Shown piece by piece: positions 34,995-44,323 of a DNA stretch of 64,000 bases. The notes under the pieces were generated by a model. It did no database searches and was not told where the DNA came from. It saw nothing but the letters and a program-made list of their open reading frames with translations. The first letter of the stretch is position 1. Each line of letters opens with the position of its first letter. Source of the stretch: Candidatus Methylumidiphilus alinenensis (GTDB lineage: Bacteria; Pseudomonadota; Gammaproteobacteria; Methylococcales; Methylococcaceae); the NCBI GenBank assembly GCA_003242955.1, contig QJPH01000360.1:1-64000 (forward strand). Reading direction: 5' to 3'. Position numbers and translations under genes: made by a program.

Positions 34995-37900
34995 TGGCGA
35001 CCTCTCTGGGCGCGGGAACGCAGGAGTTGGGTTTGCGGGAACCCCATGGTCTTGCCGGCATCGCTATCATCGGACTGGCGGGCCGGTTCCCGCAGGCTGC
35101 CGATGTGGAGGCTTTTTGGGCACTGTTGAACAACGGGCGCGACGCGGTGCAACGCTTCAGTGACGAAGAGTTGCTGGCGGCCGGCGTCGATCCGGCACTG
35201 TTGGCCCACCCCGATTACGTCAAAGCCGGTTTGGTGGTACCGGGCATTGAGTCTTTCGACGCGCCGTTCTTTGACATGAGCCCGCTGGACGCGGAGATAG
35301 CCGATCCGCAGCAACGCCTGTTTTTGGAATGCGCCTACCAAGCGCTGGAACAGGCAGGCTACCCGCCGACCACCAGCCCGGCGCTGATCGGCATTTATGC
35401 CGGGGCGGGGGAAAGCCAATACCGTGCGCAACATCTCAACCCTCGCTGGCAAGCCTTGTCGGCGGCGGTCGGGGCTTACCGCCTGCACACCCTGAACGAC
35501 AGGGATTTCATCGCCACCCACACGGCTTACAAGCTGAACCTGAAAGGCCCTGCGGTCACGGTGCAGACCGCTTGTTCCACGTCGCTGGTTGCCGTGCATA
35601 TGGCCTGCCAGAGCCTGCTGAATTTTGAATGCGATATCGCACTGGCCGGCGGAGTTAGCCTGGATTTGCCGCAAGGCGTGGGCTACCGCTATCAAGAAGG
35701 CATGATCCTGTCCCCGGACGGGCATTGCCGCGCCTTCGATGCCGAGGCCAAAGGCACTGTCGTCGGCGGCGGGGTCGGTCTGGTGGTGCTGAAGCGCTTG
35801 GCGGAGGCACTGGAAGATGGCGATGCGATAGTCGCCGTGATCCGGGGTTCGGCTATCAACAACGACGGTGCCGACAAGATTGGCTTCACCGCGCCCAGTG
35901 TCAGCGGACAGGCGGCCGTCATTCTCGAAGCGCAGGCGGGGGCGGGCATCCACCCCGAAGACATCAGCTATATCGAGGCCCACGGCACCGGCACGCCACT
36001 GGGCGATCCTATCGAAATCCACGCGTTGACCCAGGCTTTCCGCACCGGGACGGCTCTGAGCGGTTACTGCGCCATCGGGTCGGTGAAAACCAACATCGGT
36101 CATGCCGACACGGCGGCGGGGGTCGCTGGCCTAATCAAAACCGCGCTGGCGCTAAAGCATAAGACCCTGCCCGCCAGTCTGCATTTTAATCAAGCCAACC
36201 CGCAGATCGACTTTACCAGTAGCCCGTTTTTTGTCTGCTCCGAACAGCGTCCTTGGCCCAGCGAGGCAGGCAAGCCACGCTGCGCGGGTGTCAGTTCCTT
36301 CGGTATCGGTGGCACCAACGCCCATGTCATCATGCAGGAAGCCCCGGCCTTGGCGGACGAGACCCGCCCCAGTCGCCCGTTGCAATTGCTGGTGTTGTCG
36401 GCAAAGTCGCCCGCCGCCTTGGATGCCGCCACCCTAAACCTGCAAGCCCATTTGCAACGCTACCCGCTGCAGAATCTAGCCGATTTGGCATATACCCTGA
36501 ACCGCTGCCGCCAAGCTTTCCGCAATCGGCGGCTGCTGGTTTGCGCCGATGCCCAAGACGCAAGCCGACAACTGGCCCAGGCGCAACAATTTCCAAGCGG
36601 CATAGCCACTGAAACCGCCCCCCGGATCGCCTTCCTGCTGCCCGGCCAGGGTGCGCAATATGGGGGCATGGCCCAGACGCTATATGACGAAGAAGTGGTG
36701 TTCCGGGAAACCATCGATCATTGCGCAGAGCGATTGCGTCCCCACTTGGGGAGCGACATCCGCGAGGCGCTGTACGCCAACACCAGCGACATCGGCCAAA
36801 CCGCACTGGCCCAACCCGCGCTATTCGTCGTCGAATACGCGCTCGCCAAACTGTGGATGTCCTGGGGCATCCAACCTGATGCGCTGCTCGGGCATAGCGT
36901 CGGCGAATATGTCGCGGCTTGTTTGGCAGGGGTGTTCAGCCTTGAGGATGGCTTGGCTTTGATTGCGCTGCGCGGCCGGTTGGTCCAGGCTTTGCCGCCC
37001 GGTGCGATGCTGGCAGTGTCACTGTCCGAGGCGGCAGCGCAAGGCTGGTGTTCCACCGAAGTTTCCTTGGCTGTCGTCAACGGCATGGAACGCTGTGTGC
37101 TGGCCGGGACGGTCGAGGCCATGGCGCGGGTGCATGCCAGCCTACAAGCACAAGGCATCGCTAGTACCCGGCTGCACACTTCCCATGCCTTCCATTCCCA
37201 TCTGCTGGAGCCTATGCTTGTGCCGTTTGCCGCCAGACTGCGCCAAGTGCGCTTAGAACCGCCGCAAATTCCCTATTTGTCCAATCTGACCGGCGGTTGG
37301 ATTCGCCCGGAAGAAGCCACAAGCCCGGATTATTGGCTTCAGCATTTAAGGCAAACCGTGCGCTTTGTCGACAATCTAGCCGCCTTGTTCCAAAACGGCA
37401 TGGATCTGCTGCTGGAAGTGGGGCCGGGCCGCGCCTTGTCCGCCTTGGCCAGACAGCACCCGTCTTGCCCAACAACCGCCACCATGCTGCACAGCTTGTC
37501 CGCCGACCGCGACGGCGAGGCAGAAACCGAACAATGCCTACAAAGCTTGGGGCAGCTTTGGTTGCGCGGGGCGAAAGTGGATTGGCAGGGTTTTTACGCC
37601 GCCGAGTGCCGCCGCCGGGTGCCGTTGCCCGGCTATCCATTCGAGCGCAAGCGCCATTGGCTGGATGCGCCGGGACAATTTAGCCAGCCGCAGCAAGCGA
37701 TCCGCCGCCAGGAAACGCATCCCCCGCTGCCTCTTCCGTTAGCGGCCCAGCACCCGTCACCAGCCGAAATGTCACCGCTGCAACAACAAATCGCCACACT
37801 GTGGACACAAAGCCTGGGGGTGCATGAAATCGATGCAGATGCCGATTTTTTTACGCTGGGAGGGGATTCGCTGCTGGCGACGCAAGTGGTGGCACGGCTA

Positions 37901-38830
37901 CGCGCGCAGTTCAAATTCAACCTGGACACCCACAGCCTATTGCAAGCACCCACCATCGCCAAGCTTGCCCAGTTGATCGAGCGCCACCGGGACGGCCACG
38001 AAGGCGCGGATATTCGGCCCGAACTGCCCGAATTACTGGTGCCGATCCAAGTCGGCGCTCCCGGTCGGCAGCCCTTGGTGCTGCTGTATCCGGTCGGTGG
38101 GCATGTGTATTTCTACCGCGAACTTGCCCAACACCTAAACCCGGATCTGCCGGTCTATGCCATCCGTGCCCAAGGCTCCGAAGGCGAAGCCCCGCTGCTG
38201 ACCACCATCGAAGCCATGGCAGAGGTCAACCTCAAAGCCTTGCGTAGCCTACAGCCGCGTGGCCCCTACTATCTGGCCGGTTCGTCATTTGGCGGAATCC
38301 TCGCCTATGCGATGGCGCAAAAACTGACGGCAGTGGGCGAGGAAGTCGGCTTCTTGGGGCTGATCGACTCTCCCGGCCCCGGCCACATGCCTGCCCGCCT
38401 CGCCGACAAGGTAGAAATCCTGTTCTATCTGTTGAAAGTCGGGGAAAACGTCGACCTAGCTTTGGACGATCTGCGGGCATTGAACGAGGAGCAGCAATTG
38501 AGCCGGTTCCTGACGCTGAGCCATCAAGACGACACGCCCGCCGCTCGCACCGCACTGAAGCGCACCTTGGATCTGTTCCAGACCAATATGCAAGCCATGC
38601 TGGATTACACGCCGCTGCCTTATCCCGGCAAGCTGTATTTTTTCCTCGCCCGCGAGCGCGACGAATTCAATGCCCGCACCCCGGCGCAGGCGTGGATTCC
38701 GATGGCAGAAGGCGGCATTGAAATCCACACCCTGCCGGGTAACCACATCAGCATGAACACCGCGCCGCATGTGCGGCACCTGGCTGCTTGGCTGCAACAC
38801 TGTTTGAACCAAACCCTGCCGGGCCATTAG
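34994..38830 (+). CDS. Type I polyketide synthase, KS-AT-ACP-TE
   Basis: KS VQTACSTSLVAVH, EAHGTGTPLGDP, KTNIGHADTAAG; AT GHSVGEYVAAC and HAFH (malonyl-type); ACP LGGDSLLATQV; TE GSSFGGILAY and PGNHISMNT. Start moved from 34946 to ATG 34994 (TAATG coupling). Confidence 0.95.
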   Translation: MATSLGAGTQELGLREPHGLAGIAIIGLAGRFPQAADVEAFWALLNNGRDAVQRFSDEELLAAGVDPALLAHPDYVKAGLVVPGIESFDAPFFDMSPLDAEIADPQQRLFLECAYQALEQAGYPPTTSPALIGIYAGAGESQYRAQHLNPRWQALSAAVGAYRLHTLNDRDFIATHTAYKLNLKGPAVTVQTACSTSLVAVHMACQSLLNFECDIALAGGVSLDLPQGVGYRYQEGMILSPDGHCRAFDAEAKGTVVGGGVGLVVLKRLAEALEDGDAIVAVIRGSAINNDGADKIGFTAPSVSGQAAVILEAQAGAGIHPEDISYIEAHGTGTPLGDPIEIHALTQAFRTGTALSGYCAIGSVKTNIGHADTAAGVAGLIKTALALKHKTLPASLHFNQANPQIDFTSSPFFVCSEQRPWPSEAGKPRCAGVSSFGIGGTNAHVIMQEAPALADETRPSRPLQLLVLSAKSPAALDAATLNLQAHLQRYPLQNLADLAYTLNRCRQAFRNRRLLVCADAQDASRQLAQAQQFPSGIATETAPRIAFLLPGQGAQYGGMAQTLYDEEVVFRETIDHCAERLRPHLGSDIREALYANTSDIGQTALAQPALFVVEYALAKLWMSWGIQPDALLGHSVGEYVAACLAGVFSLEDGLALIALRGRLVQALPPGAMLAVSLSEAAAQGWCSTEVSLAVVNGMERCVLAGTVEAMARVHASLQAQGIASTRLHTSHAFHSHLLEPMLVPFAARLRQVRLEPPQIPYLSNLTGGWIRPEEATSPDYWLQHLRQTVRFVDNLAALFQNGMDLLLEVGPGRALSALARQHPSCPTTATMLHSLSADRDGEAETEQCLQSLGQLWLRGAKVDWQGFYAAECRRRVPLPGYPFERKRHWLDAPGQFSQPQQAIRRQETHPPLPLPLAAQHPSPAEMSPLQQQIATLWTQSLGVHEIDADADFFTLGGDSLLATQVVARLRAQFKFNLDTHSLLQAPTIAKLAQLIERHRDGHEGADIRPELPELLVPIQVGAPGRQPLVLLYPVGGHVYFYRELAQHLNPDLPVYAIRAQGSEGEAPLLTTIEAMAEVNLKALRSLQPRGPYYLAGSSFGGILAYAMAQKLTAVGEEVGFLGLIDSPGPGHMPARLADKVEILFYLLKVGENVDLALDDLRALNEEQQLSRFLTLSHQDDTPAARTALKRTLDLFQTNMQAMLDYTPLPYPGKLYFFLARERDEFNARTPAQAWIPMAEGGIEIHTLPGNHISMNTAPHVRHLAAWLQHCLNQTLPGH

Positions 38831-38852
38831 CGGCCCATCCACGAGAAACCCT

Positions 38853-39848
38853 ATGTCCACACCCTTGCAAGAAGCTTTTAGCGGCCACTGGCTCAGCCAA
38901 GCCATTTTCACACTTCACAGGCTGGGCGTACCCGGCCAGTTGCAACAACAGCCGTATTCGCTGGCCGACCTAGCCGAGCGCTTGAGTGTCGATGCGAGGT
39001 CGCTGTGGCAGGTACTGGAAATCGCCAAAATCCTTGATGCCGTCGAACAAGACGGCGAAGGCGCATACCGGCTCACCACCCAAGGCCTGCGCCTATTGCC
39101 GGAACGGGAGGACTCGTTCATCCCGTTCATCGACCATTTGCTGAGCGGTTACACGGCCTGGGGCGAACTCGCGCATAGCGTGAAAACCGGCGGCCCGGCC
39201 TTCGCCCAAATCCACGGCATGGATATTTACGACTTCCTAGCCCGGCGACCGGCGCAGAATACCTTTTTCAACCGCTACATGGCGCAGACCACCGACACTT
39301 GGCTGGCGCAGGCGGGCCGGCACTACGATTTCGAGGGGCGGGTAATTGACCTAGGCGGCAATAAAGGTGCGCTCAGTGCCTTGTTGTTGCAGCAATTCCC
39401 CGCGCTGCGCTCCACCGTGTTTGATCTGGAACACGCCGTCCAGCAAGCACCGCCCGTATTAGAAGCCGCCGGTGTCGCCGACCGCTGCCATCTGGTCGTG
39501 GGCAGTTTCTTCGCGGCGGACAGCATCCCGACGAACGGCGATATTTATCTACTGTCGCGGGTGCTGCTGAACTGGAATGACGCACAGGCCGTGGAAATCC
39601 TGCGCAACTGCCGCCAGGCCATGCCTACGGGCAGCAAGCTGCTGATTCTGGAAATCATACTGAGCGAACAGGCCGGCCTGAACGATTATCTCAGCAGCCT
39701 GAACCTGCTGGTGATGTTTGGGGCGAGGCTGCGCAGCCACGCCGAATTTGAAAGCTTGCTGGCGCAGGCGGGCTTCGTCCATCCGCGTTGGATTCCAGCA
39801 GGTTTTGGGGAGAACCCGCTGTTTTACCTGGAAGCTACCCTGGCTTGA
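38853..39848 (+). CDS. SAM-dependent O-methyltransferase (winged-helix dimerisation type)
   Basis: GRVIDLGGNKGALSALLLQQFPALRSTVFDLEHAVQQAP ... YLLSRVLLNWNDAQAVEILRNCRQAM. Confidence 0.88.
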   Translation: MSTPLQEAFSGHWLSQAIFTLHRLGVPGQLQQQPYSLADLAERLSVDARSLWQVLEIAKILDAVEQDGEGAYRLTTQGLRLLPEREDSFIPFIDHLLSGYTAWGELAHSVKTGGPAFAQIHGMDIYDFLARRPAQNTFFNRYMAQTTDTWLAQAGRHYDFEGRVIDLGGNKGALSALLLQQFPALRSTVFDLEHAVQQAPPVLEAAGVADRCHLVVGSFFAADSIPTNGDIYLLSRVLLNWNDAQAVEILRNCRQAMPTGSKLLILEIILSEQAGLNDYLSSLNLLVMFGARLRSHAEFESLLAQAGFVHPRWIPAGFGENPLFYLEATLA

Positions 39849-39875
39849 AGCCAAGCCATTGGGGGTGTCTAACGC

Positions 39876-40991
39876 TCAATATACTTTCATGATACCGCTG
39901 GATATCTGGTAGTCATAAGGCTGTGGGTTGGTCACTGCAAAATCGGCCTGGCCTAGCAAATACCAGTTGTCGCCTAAGTGCGTCCGGAAACCTGGACCCA
40001 TGGTAAAGGTCGTGGTGCTGTTCGGTCCACGGGTGTCGATGGCTTGGGTGAAGTTGTTCGTCACATAAACCACAAAATCGCCAAATGGCACGGCGTCGTG
40101 CGGGGTGAGGTAATAGCCGATGGCCAAATTGCCGTTGAAAGTAGAGCGTGCGCCCGCCTTGGTGATGTCGCCGCTATAAGGAATGTTGAATCCCAATCCA
40201 CCACGCACAACCAAGCCTTTCCAGTAGTTTGTCCAAAATTCATAGGTCGGGCTGATGGACGCGATGCCATTGCCATTAAAGCTGTTTCCGGTGGGTGTGC
40301 GAAAGTAGATTTCGAATACTTGACTCTGCTCCTTGCTTTCAGAGAGCAAAATGCGCGGTGTGACGGTGAAATCGGAGAAATTGGTTTGGGCGTTAGCGAG
40401 ACCGGTTGGTCCCCGGTTCGAGGCCAGCCCGATGTCGGTGCGAATTTCCATACGCTGGTTCAACGGCGTATAACTGGTTAGTGTCCCCGTGTAGCCGTCA
40501 CTATTATTGGCCAGTCCATGCTGCCAGGCGAAGCTTGCGAGACTGAGCCGGAAGAAAACACCGTCATAAGCATTGATCCAGCCTTGCCGACGCGCTCCCC
40601 CGCCGCCGGTCGGCGGACTTTCCCAAGGTTGGTTCCAACCCTTGGTGAATAAATTGCGAAAGTCCAGTTCCTGCCATCGGGAGGGGTTGGAGTAAACATC
40701 GCCACTGACAGATTGAGAGACGACTTCTCCAAAGCTGTAGTCACGCACAACTGGCATCACCGGCGGGGCTGTTTGGATTTCGGACACCGGAGCCAAAGTG
40801 GGCTGCGGGGTCGGCGCAGTGGTTGGCACTGCTTGGGTCGTTGGTTGCGGGGGGAGATTTTTCTTGGCTTTCTTAGATGAAGATGCCGCTTCCGAGGGTG
40901 CAGAAGCCACCGCCAGGGCCATCATCAAGCCCACACCAAAAGCAGGCCAGGCCTGGTGGCGGGCTTTATTGGGGGTTGCAGTTATTTTCAT
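39876..40991 (-). CDS. Predicted outer-membrane beta-barrel/transporter-like protein
   Basis: Signal peptide, Pro/Thr-rich linker, then amphipathic strands (GYYLTPHDAVPFGDFVVYVTNNFTQ..., terminal ...YQISSGIMKVY). Confidence 0.55.
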   Translation of the reverse strand: MKITATPNKARHQAWPAFGVGLMMALAVASAPSEAASSSKKAKKNLPPQPTTQAVPTTAPTPQPTLAPVSEIQTAPPVMPVVRDYSFGEVVSQSVSGDVYSNPSRWQELDFRNLFTKGWNQPWESPPTGGGGARRQGWINAYDGVFFRLSLASFAWQHGLANNSDGYTGTLTSYTPLNQRMEIRTDIGLASNRGPTGLANAQTNFSDFTVTPRILLSESKEQSQVFEIYFRTPTGNSFNGNGIASISPTYEFWTNYWKGLVVRGGLGFNIPYSGDITKAGARSTFNGNLAIGYYLTPHDAVPFGDFVVYVTNNFTQAIDTRGPNSTTTFTMGPGFRTHLGDNWYLLGQADFAVTNPQPYDYQISSGIMKVY

Positions 40992-41260
40992 TATTTTGTT
41001 CCAAGGATATTTTTCTGTTCGGTCATAATATAAATTGGCAGCGGTTTGAGCACTATTGCACTTTAGTTAAATATTGGCGTTTGACGGCTAAAATTGTTAC
41101 TCTAAATAAAGAATTCAAAATCCATTGCACAGTTCCGAATGGCTCACCCGAGCTTCGCGGTATCAAGCACGAGAATGCCCTCTACCTGCCACCTAAACAC
41201 TTATAAAAATTGCTGGTATTCAGGAATGCCAAGACGGTCATTGCCTAGGCCTAGGGGGTG

Positions 41261-43147
41261 TCAAGCCAGTTCTTGAGAAACTGCGGAGGCATCATCGACG
41301 GGGGAAACCGCTTCAGCCATGGGAAGCTCCATGCGAAACACCGCGCCGCGCACCGTATTGGGTTCACCCCAAAGGCGTCCGCCGTGGTCTTCGACAATCG
41401 TCAGGCAGATGGGCAACCCCATGCCGAGACCACCGGGTTTGGTGGTAAAAAAAGGATCGAAACAGAAGGCCTTATCTGTGGGTAGGCCACAGCCGTTATC
41501 GCTTACCGACATGCAAACCTTTGCCCCCTCTCGCCAGCTCGAAATGATGAGCCTGCGGTCCTTCGGCTGGTTTTCAGCCATGGCATCGCACGCATTGCTG
41601 ATGAGGTTGAGCATGACTTGCTCAAGCGAGATACGATCCCCCAAAATCCGCGGTAGCGTTTCCTCAAGATGGAGGCTGACGGCAATCCTGCGGTCGACCA
41701 GTTCCCTTCGCATCAACCGCAGCACCTCTTGAACTGCGTCGTTGAACTGCACCATCTGAAAGCTTGGTTCGTCGCGCTTCAGCAAATTGCGCATTCGCCT
41801 TATCACTTCCCCCGCCCGCTGATCTTCGCAGACGATGTCATCCAAGATGTCGCGCACCTCGGCTAAATCAGCCGGATCTTGGGCGAGGAGACGTTGCGCC
41901 GCCTGGGCGTTGGTCAGGATGATGGCCAGGGGTTGATTGATTTCGTGTGCTATCGAACCTGACAACGCACCCAGGGATGCGACTCGCTGGATATGAGACA
42001 GTTCAACCCTTTGCCGGGTTATCTCGTCCTCTTTAAGCTTGTGCTCGGTAATGTCCATGGACACTCCCATTAGTTTCTTCGACTGCCCAACAGAATCCTC
42101 CACCATACGCACATGGGAGCGAATCCACCGGATCTGGCCGTCGGGAAGAACAATCCTGTACTCTAGGATTAATTCCTGCCTGGGGTTGATTGCCTGCTTG
42201 GCTTCGAGCATGCGTTCTTGATCTGCCGGATAGATGATATCGATCCAGTCTTGGAATGTGAATTCTTGCTTGGGGGTCAGCCCGAGGATTGCCTCCATCC
42301 TAGGCGTCATCAAAACTTTGCCAGTCCGTTGATTCAGTTTCCATAGGCCTGCATTCGCAGCGGCTGCGGCAAGCATCAACCGTTCCTCACTATTGCGCAG
42401 CTCGCTTTCCGTCACTTGGAGTGCTTTGGCCAATTCTGCGGTCCGTAGCATGTCCAGGCTGAGTTCGATTCCCATGGCAAATACTAAGGCCATGGAAAAC
42501 AAGCCTATGGTAGGCGGCATTTGGACGTGTCCCCACAATATAAGGTTAGCTTGCACTATTATCAGCGTGGTGAAAATGATAACGCTGCCGCCCACCGTCA
42601 GGGCGAGGCGCCTATCTCCCCGCCGCCAGGCCCTAACGCTCGCATCGATAGTGTAAGCGGCTAGCAAGACCATGCAAAACTGGGGAAGCGCCACCCAAGG
42701 ATTAGACTCGCCCACGGGAACCGCGACGGTTTCCCCGAGAAACGGTATCCGGCGCAACGCCGTGATCGACTTGAAATAGATGTTGGGCGTAAAAGCGTAG
42801 TTTAAGCCCATTGCGAGCGTTCGCAGCACACAGATGCTCCAGACCAGCCAGGGGAGGCCGGCCCGTAGGGATAATCGCACGACCCATACCAGCGACAGGA
42901 TGGTCACCCACCCGACATTGTGCAGCCAACTCAACATGACACCGTAATTCTCGGTCGTCTCCGCGTGCAGCATCGACCATTCGCACCAAGCCAAACCCGC
43001 CGCGCTGGTCGCCAAGAGCGTGAACAGAAGGCTGGCCCAAGCCTGCCGTTGCCGAAGCCAGAAGAGCAGATGCACGAAAGCCAAGGTCAAGGACGCGCCT
43101 GCGCCCATCGACCAAATGATGGTTACCCAGTTCATATGATGATGCAT
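41261..43147 (-). CDS. PAS-containing membrane sensor histidine kinase
   Basis: GSIAHEINQPLAIILTNAQAAQRLL, DNGCGLPTDKAFCFDPFFTTKPGGLGMGLPIC; start moved from 43378 to ATG 43147 (MHHHMNWVTII) to remove overlap with the response regulator. Confidence 0.88.
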   Translation of the reverse strand: MHHHMNWVTIIWSMGAGASLTLAFVHLLFWLRQRQAWASLLFTLLATSAAGLAWCEWSMLHAETTENYGVMLSWLHNVGWVTILSLVWVVRLSLRAGLPWLVWSICVLRTLAMGLNYAFTPNIYFKSITALRRIPFLGETVAVPVGESNPWVALPQFCMVLLAAYTIDASVRAWRRGDRRLALTVGGSVIIFTTLIIVQANLILWGHVQMPPTIGLFSMALVFAMGIELSLDMLRTAELAKALQVTESELRNSEERLMLAAAAANAGLWKLNQRTGKVLMTPRMEAILGLTPKQEFTFQDWIDIIYPADQERMLEAKQAINPRQELILEYRIVLPDGQIRWIRSHVRMVEDSVGQSKKLMGVSMDITEHKLKEDEITRQRVELSHIQRVASLGALSGSIAHEINQPLAIILTNAQAAQRLLAQDPADLAEVRDILDDIVCEDQRAGEVIRRMRNLLKRDEPSFQMVQFNDAVQEVLRLMRRELVDRRIAVSLHLEETLPRILGDRISLEQVMLNLISNACDAMAENQPKDRRLIISSWREGAKVCMSVSDNGCGLPTDKAFCFDPFFTTKPGGLGMGLPICLTIVEDHGGRLWGEPNTVRGAVFRMELPMAEAVSPVDDASAVSQELA

Positions 43148-43214
43148 TGAATGCCGAACAGTCCTCGTGCGCTTCGATTGCTTGCAAAATGATCCATAGG
43201 TGCGGTTCGCCCAG

Positions 43215-43835
43215 TCAATAGGCAGGTGGCAGGTCAAGCCGTTCAGCCATACGCACCAGTTCGGCCAATGACCCGGCGCGCATCTTATCCATGACCCGCC
43301 TACGATGCACTTTGATGTTTTGTTCTCCAGTGAATAGTTCATTGGCGATCCGCTTGTTTGTCTTGCCGGCAATGACATGGTCGAGCACCTGACGCTCGCG
43401 CCGGGTCAACTGATCCAGTCGCTCGCGCAGTACCGCTGTCCCTGGAACCATTTTATTCTGCACTTCGGCCTTGCTCAAGGCGGATCGAATAGCCGTCAAC
43501 AATTGGGCGTCATTCACCGGCTTGGTCAGGAAGTCGACTGCCCCGGCCTTGATGGCCCGCACACTCATAGGGATGTCCCCGTGCCCGGTGAGGAATATAA
43601 TGGACATCCTCGACCCGTTGAGCGTGAGGCGCTGCTGTAGTTCCAGTCCATCAATCCCTGGCATCGCCACATCAAGGACGAGGCAGCCCGCATCGGTAGC
43701 TTGATGCGCCTTTAGGAATTCTTCAGCGCTCGGATAAGCCTGCACGGCAAACCCTTCGGCAAGCAAAAGCCGCCCGAGTGCTTTCAACATGCCAGGCTCG
43801 TCATCCACTAGAAAAACTGTCGATCCAAGATTCAT
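43215..43835 (-). CDS. FixJ/LuxR-type response regulator
   Basis: VFLVDDEPGMLKALGRLL...LVLDVAMPGIDGLELQ; HTH LTRRERQVLDHVIAGKTNKRIANELFTGEQNIKVHRRRVMDKM. Confidence 0.92.
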   Translation of the reverse strand: MNLGSTVFLVDDEPGMLKALGRLLLAEGFAVQAYPSAEEFLKAHQATDAGCLVLDVAMPGIDGLELQQRLTLNGSRMSIIFLTGHGDIPMSVRAIKAGAVDFLTKPVNDAQLLTAIRSALSKAEVQNKMVPGTAVLRERLDQLTRRERQVLDHVIAGKTNKRIANELFTGEQNIKVHRRRVMDKMRAGSLAELVRMAERLDLPPAY

Positions 43836-44323
43836 ACGATTTTCTCAATAACAAGGCAGCAAACTACGAAATAAGCAAAAAAAGTTAACTAAAGGTAAAT
43901 ATACCGTACTTGTACACAATGGTAAGCTTGAAGCGACAAGAGGCGGCTCTGCTTTAGTTAAAGCAAAGTATACGGACAAAGTCTAAACCTAACCGAGCAA
44001 TTTCACCAATAAGCTTAGGTTATTTAACCAAAGTAGTAGCGGACCTACCTACTGTTCTGCAATGAGGTGCCGGGGTGATAGATAAACTCGCACCGCTATA
44101 CACAGGCTGCAACATGGACGACTCGGTTTGGCGGGCGGTCTCCGATGTGGTCATGCTGGCGAATGCCATCCAGGGTCGGTTGTTCGCGAAGTTGGAAGCG
44201 GTTCGCTTGGCAAACGACGCGGATGCCTTTTATACACCTAACTGACGCTTGCCAAGGGTCATTCCAAGCTTTTTCCGGCAGCATGAAGCTTATTTTTATC
44301 AATCAAAAAAAGGGTATAGAACC

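Noticed and set aside
43148-43378. 5' extension of the histidine kinase ORF
   Set aside because: Overlaps the response regulator; ATG 43147 gives a membrane-type N-terminus.
44075-44245. Possible 56-aa ORF (GTG start, ...MDDSVWRAVSDVVMLANAIQGRLFAKLEAVRLAND...)
   Set aside because: No recognisable family or convincing start; too weak to call.
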